Source of the DNA: Arion vulgaris
Lineage: Eukaryota > Mollusca > Gastropoda > Stylommatophora > Arionidae
DNA length: 64,000 nt
Direction of reading: 5' to 3'
Assembly (NCBI GenBank): GCA_020796225.1
Contig: CM036771.1
Location: forward strand, 30,076,703-30,140,702
The position numbers and the translations under genes are program-made. Positions 11,072 to 22,495 of this stretch are shown piece by piece (within the stretch, counting starts at the first letter, position 1; every line of letters starts with the position of its first letter). The notes beneath the pieces are model-generated. The model ran no database searches. It was not told the origin of the DNA and saw only the letters and a program-made list of their open reading frames with translations.

Positions 11072-11442
11072 ACATGACTGCTTATGTTGCAATTGAGATC
11101 TCACAAATAGCAACTAATGATACATGACTGCTTATGCTGCAATTGAGATCTCACAAATAGCAACTAATGATACATGACTGCTTATGTTGCAAATGAGATC
11201 TCACAAATATCAACTAATGATACATGACTGCTTATGTTACAATTTAGATCTCACAAATATCAACTAATGATACATGACTGCTTATGTTGCAATTGAGATC
11301 TCACAAATAGCAACTAATGATACATGACTGCTTATGTTGTAATTGAGATCTCACAAATAGCAACTAATGATACATGACTGCTTATGCTGCAATTGAGATC
11401 TCACAAATAGCAACTAATGATACATGACTGCTTATGTTGCAA
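11072..11442 (+). repeat. 50-bp tandem repeat, about 7 copies
   Basis: Unit pieces are CAACTAATGATACATGACTG and CTTATGTTGCAATTGAGATC. One partial copy is stranded left of the LINE at 9158-9187, so the LINE inserted within or at the edge of this array. Confidence 0.95.
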
Positions 11443-11769
11443 AATTATTGAAAAGTAGTGGCCAATATGTGCTTCATCTTGAACACAGTTATTGCTATAC
11501 AGATTTTGATAAAACGTAACCCATATGTGAAGATTGTAAAGTGTATACTCGAATAACATTATGCACAGTTTCATACAATGGTTTAGCTATGAAAATTAGG
11601 AATACATATTAAGAGATTGCCTGACATTAGTAAGAATATTATTGTAATAATTAAAGCACCATCAAATAATTTCGAATTTGCAAAGTAAAAATTCGAAGAA
11701 AAAATTACAAATTAATGTGAAGGATGAGCCCTATGTATTCTTAAAAGTCTCTTACTATCGGGTTCAACT
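11443..11769. other. Unassigned AT-rich sequence
   Basis: No recognisable gene or repeat. Confidence 0.4.
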
Positions 11770-12597
11770 TTCATTAAAAACTAGAAGATTTGGATTTTGC
11801 AGATGATATTGCCTTGTTAAGTAGAAACAACCAAGATATGCAAAGAAAAACAGACAACTTGTCATCTATAGCATCAAAAGTTGGACTGCAGATAAGCTAT
11901 GAAAAAACAAATATAATGAAGACACCTATGGCAAGTAATGCAGATATCACACTGGAATCTAAAAGGATAAAAATAACAGAGCAGTTCACCTATTTAGGTA
12001 GCAATTTTGATTGCACAGGAAATGTTAAAAAGAAATTATGATACGAATTGGCAAAGCAACATCAGCTTTTAAAAGTCTAAATAAAATATGGAACTGCAAG
12101 TTATATAGTATTAACACTAAATTACAAATTTTCAATTCAAATGTTGTATCAATCCTAACATATGCTAGCGAGAGTTGGAAAATGACTAAAGATATAGAAA
12201 GCAAGTTGAATGCATTTGAAAATAGATGTCTGCGAAAAATAATGAATATAAAATGGAACGAATTCAGAAGAAGTGATGAAATCAGAGACATGTCTGGTCA
12301 ACCACTAGTGACAACTGTTATAAGAAAGAGAAGATGGAGATATGTTGGGCACACCTTGAGGAGAAATGATTAACGAATATCAAAGCAGGCATTGAAGTGG
12401 GATGCAAAGGGTTCAAGAAAGAGAGGTCGACCTAAGTAGACCTGAAGCGAACTTTGCTGAGAGAGGCAGGAAATATCGGTCTCAGTTCCATGGAGGAGAT
12501 TGAGCGAGTTGCCCAGGGTAGAGCGGTATGGAGAAATTAGTTGCAGGCCCTATGTAACGTATAACGGTACGAGAGGAATTATTATTATTATTAACCA
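11770..12597 (+). pseudogene. RTE-like LINE fragment with ATT tail
   Basis: The fragment starts at the catalytic motif FADDIALL (about 11796-11820). It continues through TKLQIFNSNVVSILTYASESW, CLRKIMNIKWNEF and RKRRWRYVGHTLRR, and ends in (ATT)n at 12579-12595. A frame change near 12035 and later stops make it a 5'-truncated pseudogene. Confidence 0.85.
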
Positions 12598-12845
12598 AAT
12601 AAAAAGTTGGAAATACAATTAATAATTTTCTGTACTATTTCCCATAATTCAGGGTACAGTTTCGGTATTGGTATTTGAAGCCAGAACTTTTTGGTATCCA
12701 CTTTTCAATTTGATTTTTAGTTCATGAGTTGTTGTGAGTTCTATAAGTTTCACTTCTAAATTTGCTGATTCTTTTGTGTTTACGTCTGAGAAATGATCTA
12801 TAACTCAATTTGGTAAATTCATGTTTAGAATATCATTGAGTCGCT
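12598..12845. other. Unassigned sequence
   Basis: No recognisable feature. Confidence 0.4.
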
Positions 12846-12846
12846 C

Positions 12847-13095
12847 ATTGAAATCGACATGAAGAACCTCCAAGTGTGTTTATTGAAATCGGCATGAAGA
12901 ACCTCCAAGTGTGTTTATTGAAATCGACATGAAGAACCTCCAAGTGTGTTTATTGAAATCGACATGGAGAACCTCCAAGTGTGTTCATTGAAATCGTAAA
13001 ACATGGAGAGAACCTCCAAGTGTGTTTATTGAAATCGACATGAAGAACCTCCAAGTGTGTTTATTGAAATCGACATGAAGAACCTCCAAGTTTTG
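12847..13095 (+). repeat. 35-bp tandem repeat, about 7 copies
   Basis: Unit pieces are ATTGAAATCGACATGAAGAA and CCTCCAAGTGTGTTT. One copy carries a small insertion (near 12990). Confidence 0.95.
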
Positions 13096-13611
13096 GCAGT
13101 ATGAAAGTAAAACATCATTTTTGAGAGACACTGCTGATAAATTTCAAAAGTGGCTATGTTCCCCTCCGCCTAGATTCCGCTTGAATAGAAGAAGCTTCCC
13201 CACAAAAGCAGCAATCAGGGCCGTGCGGTGTATTTTCTCTGATGCAAATCTTCGAAATGCCGCCCCTTAACAATTTAGCTGCCACCCATTTTTTAACAAA
13301 GTCTGGCTCACTGTCCCGGTATTTTTAGGCATGATAAGTTTTTATCAGGGTGGTAATTTAAAAATCATTAAAAATAAAATAATAAACTTAGGACTTTGAT
13401 ACTACGGGATAATGTTTACATATTAATGAGCTACGTACCTGTCTACATGTAGAGTATATTCTTCATAATCCACAAGCTATTGCTGTAACTGCTGTTGGCG
13501 TCGCTCCCCATACCTATCCACAGTATGAAACGCCCCCGTTTTCTAGATGGGTGTCCATCACCTACACCTGTACGACTGGGAATAACTGCTATTGATCTAT
13601 AAACATCGTCA

Positions 13612-14072
13612 TCATCATCAAGGTCGTATCCTTTATAGGACGTTGCTCTCTTTGCAGCACATCTGAAATTCACTCTGTCTCTTCTAGTTCACCCACTTCG
13701 TCGATGGTCATGTTCATGGTTTCTTTAATATCTTGTAGACATCTTCTTCTTGGTCTGCCTCTGCCTCGTCCTGGGACCCTGCCCTCTAGTATTGTTCTTT
13801 CCAGGCCATCGTGACGCTTGATGTGACCAAAGTATGTAATTTTTCTGCATAGTATGTTGTTTATCAGTCAATTCTCTTTAACATTTAGTTCTTTCAGGAC
13901 ATCAGTGTTCTTTCTTTTTTCTGTCCATGGCATTCTTAGGATCTTTCTGTAGCATTTAGTTTCGAAGGACTGGATTTTCGTTCTTAATTTATGTGTAATA
14001 GTCCATGATTCACAACCATAAGTAGCCACTGGGAAAATGCATGCTCTCAATATTTTATATGCATGCTCTCAA
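13612..14072 (-). pseudogene. RTE-like LINE insertion with 14-bp target duplication
   Basis: Direct repeats TATAAACATCGTCA lie at 13598-13611 and 14073-14086. The minus-strand copy starts its 3' end with (ATC)n at 13611-13620 and contains GTATCCTTTATAGGACG. The coding part reads TYGCESWTITHKLRTKIQSF and CYRKILRMPW at 13868-14050. Confidence 0.88.
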
Positions 14073-14269
14073 TATAAACATCGTCACGTGAATCAAAATC
14101 CAATCTTGTATCACATTCAGAGCCCGTTTTATCACTATCACGGGCCAAGAAGTCAGAATCAGTCATTTTGGATCTGACTATCATCAGCTCATTGAAAATC
14201 ATGGTTTACTTGCGAAAAAAGGGCCGGACGACACAAGTCGCGGCGGTAGCCAAAGGAGTTTATCTTTCG

Positions 14270-14815
14270 ATTTACAACAATCTACTAAAGTTTTACCCTT
14301 CTAACTTTAACTTTTGCAGATTCGTTAATTATGGATGTGTAGTCTAGAGTGGCAGCCAATGTAGATTCAATAGAAGTTAATGACATTTTTCTAAGTTTTG
14401 TTTGGCTTATTGAACTCTTACGTAGTGTTTTATTAATTTTAATTTGGAAAACTTCTGTTCCACTAAAGAGACAAGGAGTGTTAATAAAATTCTCAGAGCT
14501 ACAACAGTATTCGGATACAAAGTAATCAAGTTATTTTGCACAAATAATTTAAAACATCCAGCGGTTTCATAGAATATGGTAGCATTCGGAAAACATCACG
14601 TAATTCTTCACGTGAATCGTTCATTCAGAGAATTAAGGGTAATGTCCGGAATATAATTTTAAAAGTTTATTTGAAATTTATTCTCCTCTGTTAAGGGTTC
14701 ATCGACAGCTTCTTCATAGTCAAATTGATACTTTTTCCTTCTGGCTCTAACTTCAGTTTCGGCAGGAAATTATGTACTACTTTCAAGATTCTCTGCAATC
14801 TCATTAGCAGCAATT
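14270..14815 (-). pseudogene. hAT (ZMYM1-like) transposase C-terminus, decayed
   Basis: Minus-strand segments read YQFDYEEAVDEPL, then FQIKINKTLRKSSIS, then LRKMSLTSIESTLA and LDYTSIINESAKVKVRR. They match the order and spacing of the C-terminal dimerisation region of ZMYM1-like hAT transposases. The frame is interrupted repeatedly. Confidence 0.65.
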
Positions 14816-15084
14816 TTCATCTGATAATATCCAGATTGTCTATAACTTTTCTTTTGTAGTTTTTTTTTTGTATTTTGTAAAGCTGCAATACTTTGTACGT
14901 GTTTCGCCATTGCTACATAGTTTTACTTCAGTCCTCCCTTCTATCGATAATACTTTTCCAACTCAAGAAAGATAAAGCTAATGTAAGATAAACAATTTAG
15001 ACGAAGTTTTCATTCTCCGGTCTTAACAAACACAGTCATCATAATCGCTTTAATTTATCAACAGTTTAACAATTCCCAATCAGT

Positions 15085-15350
15085 GTATGTTAGTTAGTTA
15101 GTTAGTTCCTTTCGTGTCAAAGGCGGCAAAAACGGCAGAGGTTTTAGATCTCCATATGATGCGGTTCGTTGCTAGCAGTTGGAGATCTCGTATGGTTTTA
15201 CATCTCACTAGTTTACTTTCTTGTGGAATTGTTCTTCGAAGAGTTCTCTTATGTCTTCCACGTTTTATTTTTCCAACTGGTGACCACATAAGGACTTGTC
15301 GATTTACTCTCTGTTCGTCTGCCCTAAGAACATGACCTAATTATGTCCAC
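15085..15350 (-). pseudogene. LINE 3' end, 'TKGTN' family
   Basis: The minus-strand frame encodes MWSPVGKIKRGRHKRTLRR, SKLVRCKTIRDLQLLATNR and a final FDTKGTN, followed by the tail (TTAG)n at 15088-15105 as read on plus. This is the same family as 5560-5800 and 36622-36838. Confidence 0.8.
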
Positions 15351-15875
15351 CTTCGTTTCTTTAATATTATACGGGTTGTTGCTGTGTTCTATCGCTCACT
15401 GTGTTGTTCGAAACGAAATCACTCCATTTTAACGGTTAAGTGATATGTCCTAAATTCTGGCAAAAATAAATAGTCTGTTATTATAAGTTCAAGGACCGTT
15501 AAAACTCGTGTAGGATTTGGAGGCTAATGGAAATCGCTTTGAGCACCTCTAGTAACTGTTTAAGTGAACAGTAACTTGTATTCATTATCTTTGTGTATGA
15601 ATAAATGTAGTAACATGTTTATACAGCTTGTTATTTTAATAACATCATGCAACACATTGCTACTGTAATTTGATCAAAGACAGACAATATCGTCCTGGTA
15701 ATTATATTTAGCTGGTGGGTAATTACTGTATATACATTTTTCTGGCGCTCGAAAAATTGATCGTGTAAAAACGGCATATTTTAATGCATAATTAACATTT
15801 TTATAATGATTATTCAATCACAAAAATACCGACAATAATTTATTTTTAAATATAGATATTAATTTTTTTCTATAA
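15351..15875. other. Unassigned AT-rich sequence
   Basis: No recognisable gene or repeat unit. Confidence 0.4.
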
Positions 15876-15879
15876 AGAG

Positions 15880-16020
15880 ACACCGACCCCCTAGGTCGCC
15901 CGAACACCCACCAAATGCTTCTGAACCCACTATCGTCCCCTCCCCAGAAGACTTTATCGTCCACTGGTGGCGGTATCGCCCACTTTGGGAACCCATGAGG
16001 GGGAACATGTAGAGTTATCG
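15880..16020 (-). mobile_element. GC-rich DNA-transposon end (hAT-like)
   Basis: Read on minus, GGGTTCCCAAAGTGGGCGAT and CCAGTGGACGATAAAG resemble the terminal GGTTCCCAAACT motif of hAT elements. Base composition differs sharply from the AT-rich flanks. No partner end or target duplication was found. Confidence 0.4.
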
Positions 16021-16129
16021 ACTCTGAATGAATTAAACAAAAACAATTGGCTCATAACTAGCTACGAGGAGGGGACATGTGAGAAACTCAAATAGACGAA
16101 TAGCTTCATAGAGCGACAACCTATCTCAT

Positions 16130-16530
16130 AGCTTAGCCTGAGATATAGTCATCCCAGCACTAGTCAAACTAGACGAAAAAATACTTTTAAATACGACACC
16201 TTGGAAGTGTTATCAGCCACGAAAGAGGAGTTAGATCTGACATTGAAAGCAGACTGAGTATGACACAAAATTGCATTCATGACTCTTCAGATGGTCAGAA
16301 AATCAGTCCAATACAGCATCAGAAACAAGATTAATATATACCGCAGATGTGTGCTATCAACTGTACTGTTGTATCAGAACTCTGTCCAAACTCTCTAACT
16401 TCCATACAGCTTGTCTATGAAAAATCATAAACGTGTTCGGGCCAAATACTATTTCTAACCACAGCCAGCTCTAATATTGGACCGCACAACTGACCGGGAA
16501 ATCCTGACCTAGTTAGGATGAAATTTATGT
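16130..16530 (+). pseudogene. LINE reverse transcriptase C-terminal fragment
   Basis: Plus-strand pieces include EVLSATKEELDLTLKAD, NKINIYRRCVLSTVLLYQN and SLSMKNHKRVRAKYYF. They match the post-catalytic region of ORF2 in the C2H2-finger LINE family. Stops are present. Confidence 0.55.
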
Positions 16531-16839
16531 ATGTTTGATAGAACACGGCAAGCTTTTTTCAGTTTTACTCACTTCTTTGAGTCTATGGTTATTTATTGAT
16601 GACAAATACTCATAATACTGATATTCATTATTGTTCAACTTAACCTGTTGCATAATATAACCTTGATTTAACACGTTGTGTTGATTTTAAAATGAATTCG
16701 TCTATAAACAACAATACTGGAATGCGAGGTCCCGTGACCGGTTGTGGTCTTATTTTCTAGAATGTTTACTTGAGTCCGCCGGCCGTATAAGTTAATAGTT
16801 GGCTGTGTTCTAACCAAAAACTGCTTGCAAAGTGTCAAC

Positions 16840-17060
16840 AATAGAATATGATAACCATAATACAAAAGAGCCGATGGATATGGATCGTACAGGTGATGCA
16901 TCGCATGGGGACTAACTCTGTCATGAATACTGCACTGAGATGGACACCAGAGGGTCAACGAAAACGTGGACGATTTAAAATGACATGGAAGAGAACAACT
17001 AGCAGAAGAAAACTGAAAAACAATACAGAGGACATCCAAGATCTTGCAGCTTTCAAGTTA
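16840..17060 (+). pseudogene. LINE C-terminal fragment
   Basis: The frame reads TALRWTPEGQRKRGRFKMTW and then LKNNTEDIQDLAAF, an RTE-like ORF2 tail. Confidence 0.7.
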
Positions 17061-17076
17061 TGATAGCCGCAAACAT

Positions 17077-17280
17077 TGAGCAGGAACTACTTGTCTTTCT
17101 GTTTCATCAACTTGTTCTGTATGTGCTAGATTGTGAGCAGGAACTACTTGTCTTTCTGTTTCATCAACTTGTTCTGTATGTGCTAGATTGTCTTTCTGTT
17201 TCATCAACTTGTTCTGTATGTGCTAGATTGTCTCTGTTTCATCAACTTGTTCTGTATGTGCTAGATTGTCTATGGTGTCG
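17077..17280 (+). repeat. 43/57-bp tandem repeat, four copies
   Basis: Units contain CTTTCTGTTTCATCAACTTG and TTCTGTATGTGCTAGATTGT. Two units carry an extra GAGCAGGAACTACT block. Confidence 0.92.
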
Positions 17281-17830
17281 ATTAAGCTGTCTACGAAGAC
17301 TACTAAAAATAAACTGGTAGGACAAAATTCCATATACCGAAGTTCTCATAAAAGCAAAGATCTCAAGCGTCAACACACTAATGCAGAAGGTCCAAGTGAG
17401 ATGGTCATGTTGCTCGGGTGCCTAATTAAAGCATCCCAAAACAGTTGATGTATGACGAATTTGAATGGGCAGACGTTCAGCTGGTTGACAGAAAAAACGC
17501 TTTAAAGACTCTTAAAGTGTCTCTGAATTGCTTCGATATAGACACCACGTCTTGGCAATCCCTGGCGAAAGATCGCCAAATGTGGCGCTGTAACAACACA
17601 AGAGAAACTTGCATATTTGAGAATCATCGTGCCGTTAAGACACAGAAAAAACGAGTTGTACGAAAAGACAGAACACACAACACCCTCATGTCTAATCTTG
17701 ATCATGTATGCCCCACCTGTGGTAGGGGGATTGTTTTCTAGGATAGAACTCTACAGTCACCTCCGCACACATCAGAGAGGTGCAGCAGCACACGTCTGGG
17801 ACTGTTGTCATCATCGTTTGCGATGGATAG
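17281..17830 (+). pseudogene. LINE 3' end with C2H2 finger
   Basis: The frame at 17445-17741 reads FDIDTTSWQSLAKDRQMWR, HRAVKTQKKRVVRK and then CPTCGRG. In a shifted frame the finger ends HLRTHQRG (about 17758-17785). It is a member of the C2H2-finger LINE group. Confidence 0.75.
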
Positions 17831-17879
17831 CTATTATTTTTAGATTACAGACGTAATCTATTTTAGATTTGACATAATC

Positions 17880-18425
17880 ACGATATCAAGATATTAGATT
17901 ACAGACTTGGCATAATCACGATATCAAGATATTAGATCACAGACTTGGCATAATCACGATATCAAGATATTAGATCACAGACTTGGCATAATCACGATAT
18001 CAAGATATTAGATCACAGACTTGGCATAATCACGATATCAAGATATTAGATTACAGACTTGGCATAATCACGATATCAAGATATTAGATCACAGACTTGG
18101 CATAATCACGATATCAAGATATTAGATTACAGACTTGGCATAATCACGATATCAAGATATTAGATCACAGACTTGGCATAATCACGATATCAAGATATTA
18201 GATCACAGACTTGGCATAATCACGATATCAAGATATTAGATTACAGACTTGGCATAATCACGATATCAAGATATTAGATCACAGACTTGGCATAATCACG
18301 ATATCAAGATATTAGATCACAGACTTGGCATAATCACGATATCAAGATATTAGATCACAGACTTGGCATAATCACGATATCAAGATATTAGATCACAGAC
18401 TTGGCATAATCACGATATCAAGATC
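17880..18425 (+). repeat. 38-bp minisatellite, about 14 copies
   Basis: Units contain AGACTTGGCATAATCACGAT and ATCAAGATATTAGATCAC. Copies differ mainly at GATTAC versus GATCAC. Confidence 0.97.
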
Positions 18426-18477
18426 ACATTGTATACGAGCAGAACGAATTCAGAATTAAGGCATGCGCATAGTCCTT

Positions 18478-18600
18478 GGTTCGCCCCAGTGGTTACTCGA
18501 GCCCAAATTGGGGTGTAAAGAATAGAACCACTGTTACCTGTCACGCATGTCGTAAGAGGCGAATAAGAAGGTTACGCGTAGGGCTAGTTACCCAACCCAG
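18478..18600 (+). mobile_element. SINE, 5' part (GTCGTAAGAGGCGA family)
   Basis: TCGCCCCAGTGGTTACTCG resembles a pol III A box. The body has AAAGAATAGAACCACTGTTA and GTCGTAAGAGGCGA. A longer copy is at 41098-41365; reverse and partial copies are at 22496-22770 and 20150-20400. Confidence 0.75.
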
Positions 18601-19220
18601 CTAGTCAACTAACTAACAATATGTCTAACTTACTACATAACTAGTAAACTAACTAACAATATGTCTAACTTACTACATAACTAGTCAACTAACTAACAAT
18701 GTCTAACTTACTACATAACTAGTTAACTAACTAACAATATGTCTTACTTACTACATAACTAGTTAACTAACTAACAATATGTCTAACTTACTACATAACT
18801 AGTCAACTAACTAACAATGTCTAACTTACGACATACCTAGTTAACTAACTAACAATATGTCTAACTTACTACATAACTAGTTAACTAACTAACAATATGT
18901 CTAACTTACTATATAACTAGTTAACTAACTAACAATGTCTAACTTACTACATAACTAGTTAACTAACTAACAATATGTCAAACTTACTACATAACTAGTT
19001 AACTAACTAACAATATGTCTAACTTACTATATAACTAGTTAACTAACTAACAATGTCTAACTTACTACATAACTAGTTAACTAACTAACAATGTCTAACT
19101 TACTACATAACTAATTAACTAACTAACAATATGTCTAACTGACTACATAACTAGTTAACTAACACTATGTCTAACTGACTACATAACTAGTTAACTAATT
19201 AACTAAATATCTAGTCAACT
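18600..19220 (+). repeat. 40-bp minisatellite rich in AACTAACTAA, about 15 copies
   Basis: Units contain CTAGTTAACTAACTAACAAT and ATGTCTAACTTACTACATAA, with 38-bp variants missing AT. The AACTAACTAACA core resembles the tail of the 'TKGTN' LINEs. Confidence 0.97.
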
Positions 19221-19244
19221 AATTAAACCGTACACAAAACTGGA

Positions 19245-19561
19245 CGGGCGACAAACCAAGTAGTCCACAAAAAGACCAGTTCACTGGGCAGATGACGCTC
19301 ATCAACCGGGGAGGGTAGACCATCAAAGGGTCGCTGCCCTAAAAGAAAATAGCAACCTGCTGCCTTGCAGGTTTCGCTGTGGACAGCAAAAGGCTAACGG
19401 AGATCGAACCCAGTAAACGCTGATTGAAACTGAACACAACATAGAAGGATAAGCACCAGAGCTCCAATTTGTACTGAAGGTTGTGAACGTATACCCGTTC
19501 TAGGTATTAAAGATGTTCATATATCACATTTGAATGATAAAAAAGGGTTAAGAACGATTGC

Positions 19562-19565
<4 letters not shown>
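19245..19565 (+). mobile_element. SINE-like composite repeat
   Basis: Landmarks are AGATGACGCTCATCAAC, AACCTGCTGCCTTGCAGG, ACAGCAAAAGGCTAACGGA and CGTATACCCGTTCTAG. They reappear in reverse at 54790-55180. The 3' end (CGTATAC.CGTTCT) is shared with the SINE at 41098-41365. It is followed by (GA)n. Confidence 0.7.

Positions 19566-19600
<35 letters not shown>
19565..19600 (+). repeat. (GA)n microsatellite
   Basis: About 17 GA dinucleotides form the tail of the preceding SINE. Confidence 0.97.
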
Positions 19601-19602
<2 letters not shown>

Positions 19603-19624
19603 AACAAAAACTTGTTGCATGTAA

Positions 19625-19905
19625 TGCTGTAATGCTTCTCATTTTCAGGAACGATGTTTTTGCTTGTCCTATTCTGCTCTTTATTTCTGATCAGCATCTG
19701 CCATTTGATGTTACCAGGACTCCGAGGTATTTAAATTGTTGCAATTGTCTTAGCTCCGTCCCATTTACTGTGATGGTAAATTTTGTAACGTCTGCTTTTT
19801 TTGTTATGACCATAACTTCTGTCTTCTTAATATTCAAACTGAGGCTCTTGTTGTTACTTTCTGTCACAACCGTATCAACTATCCAAACAGCAAACTAACG
19901 TTTAA
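19625..19905 (-). pseudogene. RTE-like LINE reverse transcriptase fragment
   Basis: Minus-strand reading gives SLNIKKTEVMVITKKADV, then LRQLQQFKYLGVLVTSNG and EIKSRIGQAKTSFLKMR. This is the segment just after the FADD motif. It contains at least one stop. Confidence 0.78.
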
Positions 19906-20149
19906 GTTAACCAGTCCGATAATGAATTATCTTGCAGAATAATCCACAAACTTGACAATTAATTGATAGATTAACTATAATAAGAACCCGTTAATATCAC
20001 ATATCAGTTGACGTTGACAGGGATCAGGTAACATGTGGTACATAGCTTCACAGTTGACTTTACGTTCTTTCTAATATTTCACAAAATGCAAATAGATTGG
20101 CTGCGGGTATGTTTGGTTGACGAATCACCATCATCATTTTTCATAAACG
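19906..20149. other. Unassigned sequence
   Basis: No recognisable feature. Confidence 0.35.
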
Positions 20150-20400
20150 TTGTCAGAGCTCGCAAGGGGAGCAAATAATAGTACAATTGCGACCTCCAAG
20201 GCATGTTGTAAAAGACGACTGACATAGGACCTAGGAAAGCTACCCTAGTAAATATAAAGCATTGCAGAAATCAAATGTGCTGACCTACTTGTAGGCGCAT
20301 AACTGGCACAATGCACAATCGCTTTTAAGCTCAGATCACATACAAATCACACATAGGGGTATGCAAGTGGTCGATATGGAGCGTTTGAAGAAGAAGTCTG
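20150..20400 (+). mobile_element. SINE-like copy (CATGTTGTAAAAGACGACTG)
   Basis: Diverged copy of the GTCGTAAGAGGCGACT SINE group, with GGTATGCAAGTGGTCGATAT and a (GAA) tail near 20388. Its reverse relative is 22496-22770. Confidence 0.6.
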
Positions 20401-20547
20401 CACACGGTTACAAATTTATGAGTTTTATTTTCCGATTCTATTTTTAACGTACACGTTACCTTATATACCGACGTTTCTTTCCCCATGATTGGAACTTTTA
20501 TCGACACCTTTTGATGTTTCCATTAATGATGACGTGTTGTTTTTATT

Positions 20548-21350
20548 AGCACCAGTGCTACAAGCTGCTTCTTCCCACACTGTTAGAAAAATAAATTTAT
20601 TAGCACCAGTGCTACATGCTGCTTCTTCCCACACTGTTAGAAAAACAAATTTATTAGCACCAGTGCTACATGCTGCTTCTTCCCACACTGTTAGAAAAAT
20701 AAATTTATTAGCACCAGTGCTACATGCTGCTTCTTCCCACACTGTTAGAAAAATAAATTTATTAGCACCAGTGCTACATGCTGCTTCTTCCCACACTGTT
20801 AGAAAAATAAATTTATTAGCACCAGTGCTACATGCTGCTTCTTCCCACACTGTTAGAAAAATAAATTTATTAGCACCAGTGCTACATGCTGCTTCTTCCC
20901 ACACTGTTAGAAAAATAAATTTATTAGCACCAGTGCTACATGCTGCTTCTTCCCACACTGTTAGAAAAATAAATTTATTAGCACCAGTGCTACATGCTGC
21001 TTCTTCCCACACTGTTAGAAAAATAAATTTATTAGCACCAGTGCTACATGCTGCTTCTTCCCACACTGTTAGAAAAACAAATTTATTAGCACCAGTGCTA
21101 CATGCTGCTTCTTCCCACACTGTTAGAAAAACAAATTTATTAGCACCAGTGCTACATGCTGCTTCTTCCCACACTGTTAGAAAAACAAATTTATTAGCAC
21201 CAGTGCTACATGCTGCTTCTTCCCACACTGTTAGAAAAACAAATTTATTAGCACCAGTGCTACATGCTGCTTCTTCCCACACTGTTAGAAAAACAAATTT
21301 ATTAGCACCAGTGCTACATGCTGCTTCTTCCCACACTGTTAGAAAAATAA
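20548..21350 (+). repeat. 54-bp minisatellite, 15 copies
   Basis: Units contain TTAGCACCAGTGCTACATGC, TGCTTCTTCCCACACTGTTA and GAAAAATAAATTTA. The only common variant is AAATAAAT versus AAACAAAT, and the variants are clustered at the right side. Fifty-four bases are 18 codons, so about 300-codon open frames on both strands are artefacts. Confidence 0.97.
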
Positions 21351-21394
21351 AAGCTGTTAGGTCCACGACTACCTATTCGTCCACATAAAATTTA

Positions 21395-21470
21395 CATATA
21401 TACTGAATTTACTGAATATACTGAATTTACTGAATATACTGAATTTACTGAATATACTGAATATATACAT
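21395..21470 (+). repeat. Short tandem repeat (ACTGAAT)
   Basis: Alternating TATACTGAATTTACTGAA units, about five. Confidence 0.9.
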
Positions 21471-21589
21471 TGAACTTTTATGCCAATATTTTGCACACAC
21501 ATACGTCATTTTAGGTCATCCTTTTGTGCAAGTATTAATTGATTGAACAATTACAAACTCGTCGATTCTAGGTTCATGTCATTAAAACC

Positions 21590-21890
21590 TGCGCACATCA
21601 GATTTAGATCACCATGTTCGGAAACCTACAAATCTGATATGGTCAAAGTGGATCAGATCAAATCTGGAGAAAACTGAGAGAAGCTGCAGTAATACGTAAT
21701 AAATTGGCTTTTAAGAAGAAAGACACGTATGTATGGTATCACATAAGCAACCAAAATGAATAATAAAATTAACAAAAATCCAACGTATCGACTATAAGTC
21801 TTCTTCAGGGAACATACAAACACATACACAATGTACGACTATAAGTCTTCTTCAGGGAACATACAAACACATACACAATGAATCATAAAT
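21590..21890 (+). mobile_element. Penelope-associated repeat, with a short duplication
   Basis: Diverged copy of 5810-5990, ending in CTATAAGTCTTCTTCAGGGA, a block present twice in tandem (21790-21885). Confidence 0.55.
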
Positions 21891-21949
21891 GAATTAAATC
21901 ATGGATCAATCAATACAACAAATATTCCAACAAACACAACATTTCTTCT

Positions 21950-22490
21950 TCTTCTGAGTTCACATGCTACGAATTCAGGCGTAGTCAGCTCTCCTTTTAT
22001 GGCGACTTTGACAGATTTTTGCGAGAATACCTGCTTTTCTTATGATCAGTGTCATACAGTGTGATACAGTGTCACCCTGTCATACAGGCGTGCCTTCTCC
22101 GACTTTAGCGGTATTGTAGTTTAAGTCATTAAGTATTGATCTGCGGTTAGGGTAGTTCAACCACTTGCAGTGAGCTTACCGAGATGTCTTGGTCCATGCT
22201 TTGGACTTCGGAAATTTCTACGACAAGTGATAACTAAGAAAGATTCGACTATGCTATCGGCTTCCCACCTCTTTTCTATCTGTGGTGAGATCGTTTCGGA
22301 TAAAGAACATTCTCAACCATTTTGGGACACGTGCCTTAGGATTTGTTTAGGTGTGTCTACACTGACATCCCCTACGTTTTCCGGTCTTTACTGGTGCAAT
22401 CATCCGTAATCATCCGTAGTATCTTGATGCATCATGAGGTATGATCTGCGCCAAAGGAGTGTGTTCATGTTTGGTCACTTTCAGACTTTG
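21950..22490 (-). pseudogene. Probable LINE debris
   Basis: Minus-strand pieces are weakly LINE-like. The segment at 22290-22330 (CATTCTCAACCATTTTGGGA) is the apparent single-copy ancestor of the array at 22783. Confidence 0.4.
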
Positions 22491-22495
22491 GTGAG

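Larger units (their letters stand above)
13216..14990 (-). mobile_element. Old hAT element, interrupted by a LINE
   Basis: The left end CAGGGCCGTGCGGTGTATTT is nearly the same as the end of the complete hAT MITE at 37173. A hAT transposase C-terminal relic lies at 14270-14815 on the minus strand. The right end was not located. A LINE at 13612-14072 splits the element. Boundaries right of 14815 are a guess. Confidence 0.5.

Noticed and set aside
17880..18425. CRISPR-like regular array
   Set aside because: Units are contiguous with no unique spacers, and the DNA is animal. The same holds for all arrays here.
20461..21388. Two ~300-codon frames on opposite strands
   Set aside because: Artefact of the 54-bp array (18 codons per unit).
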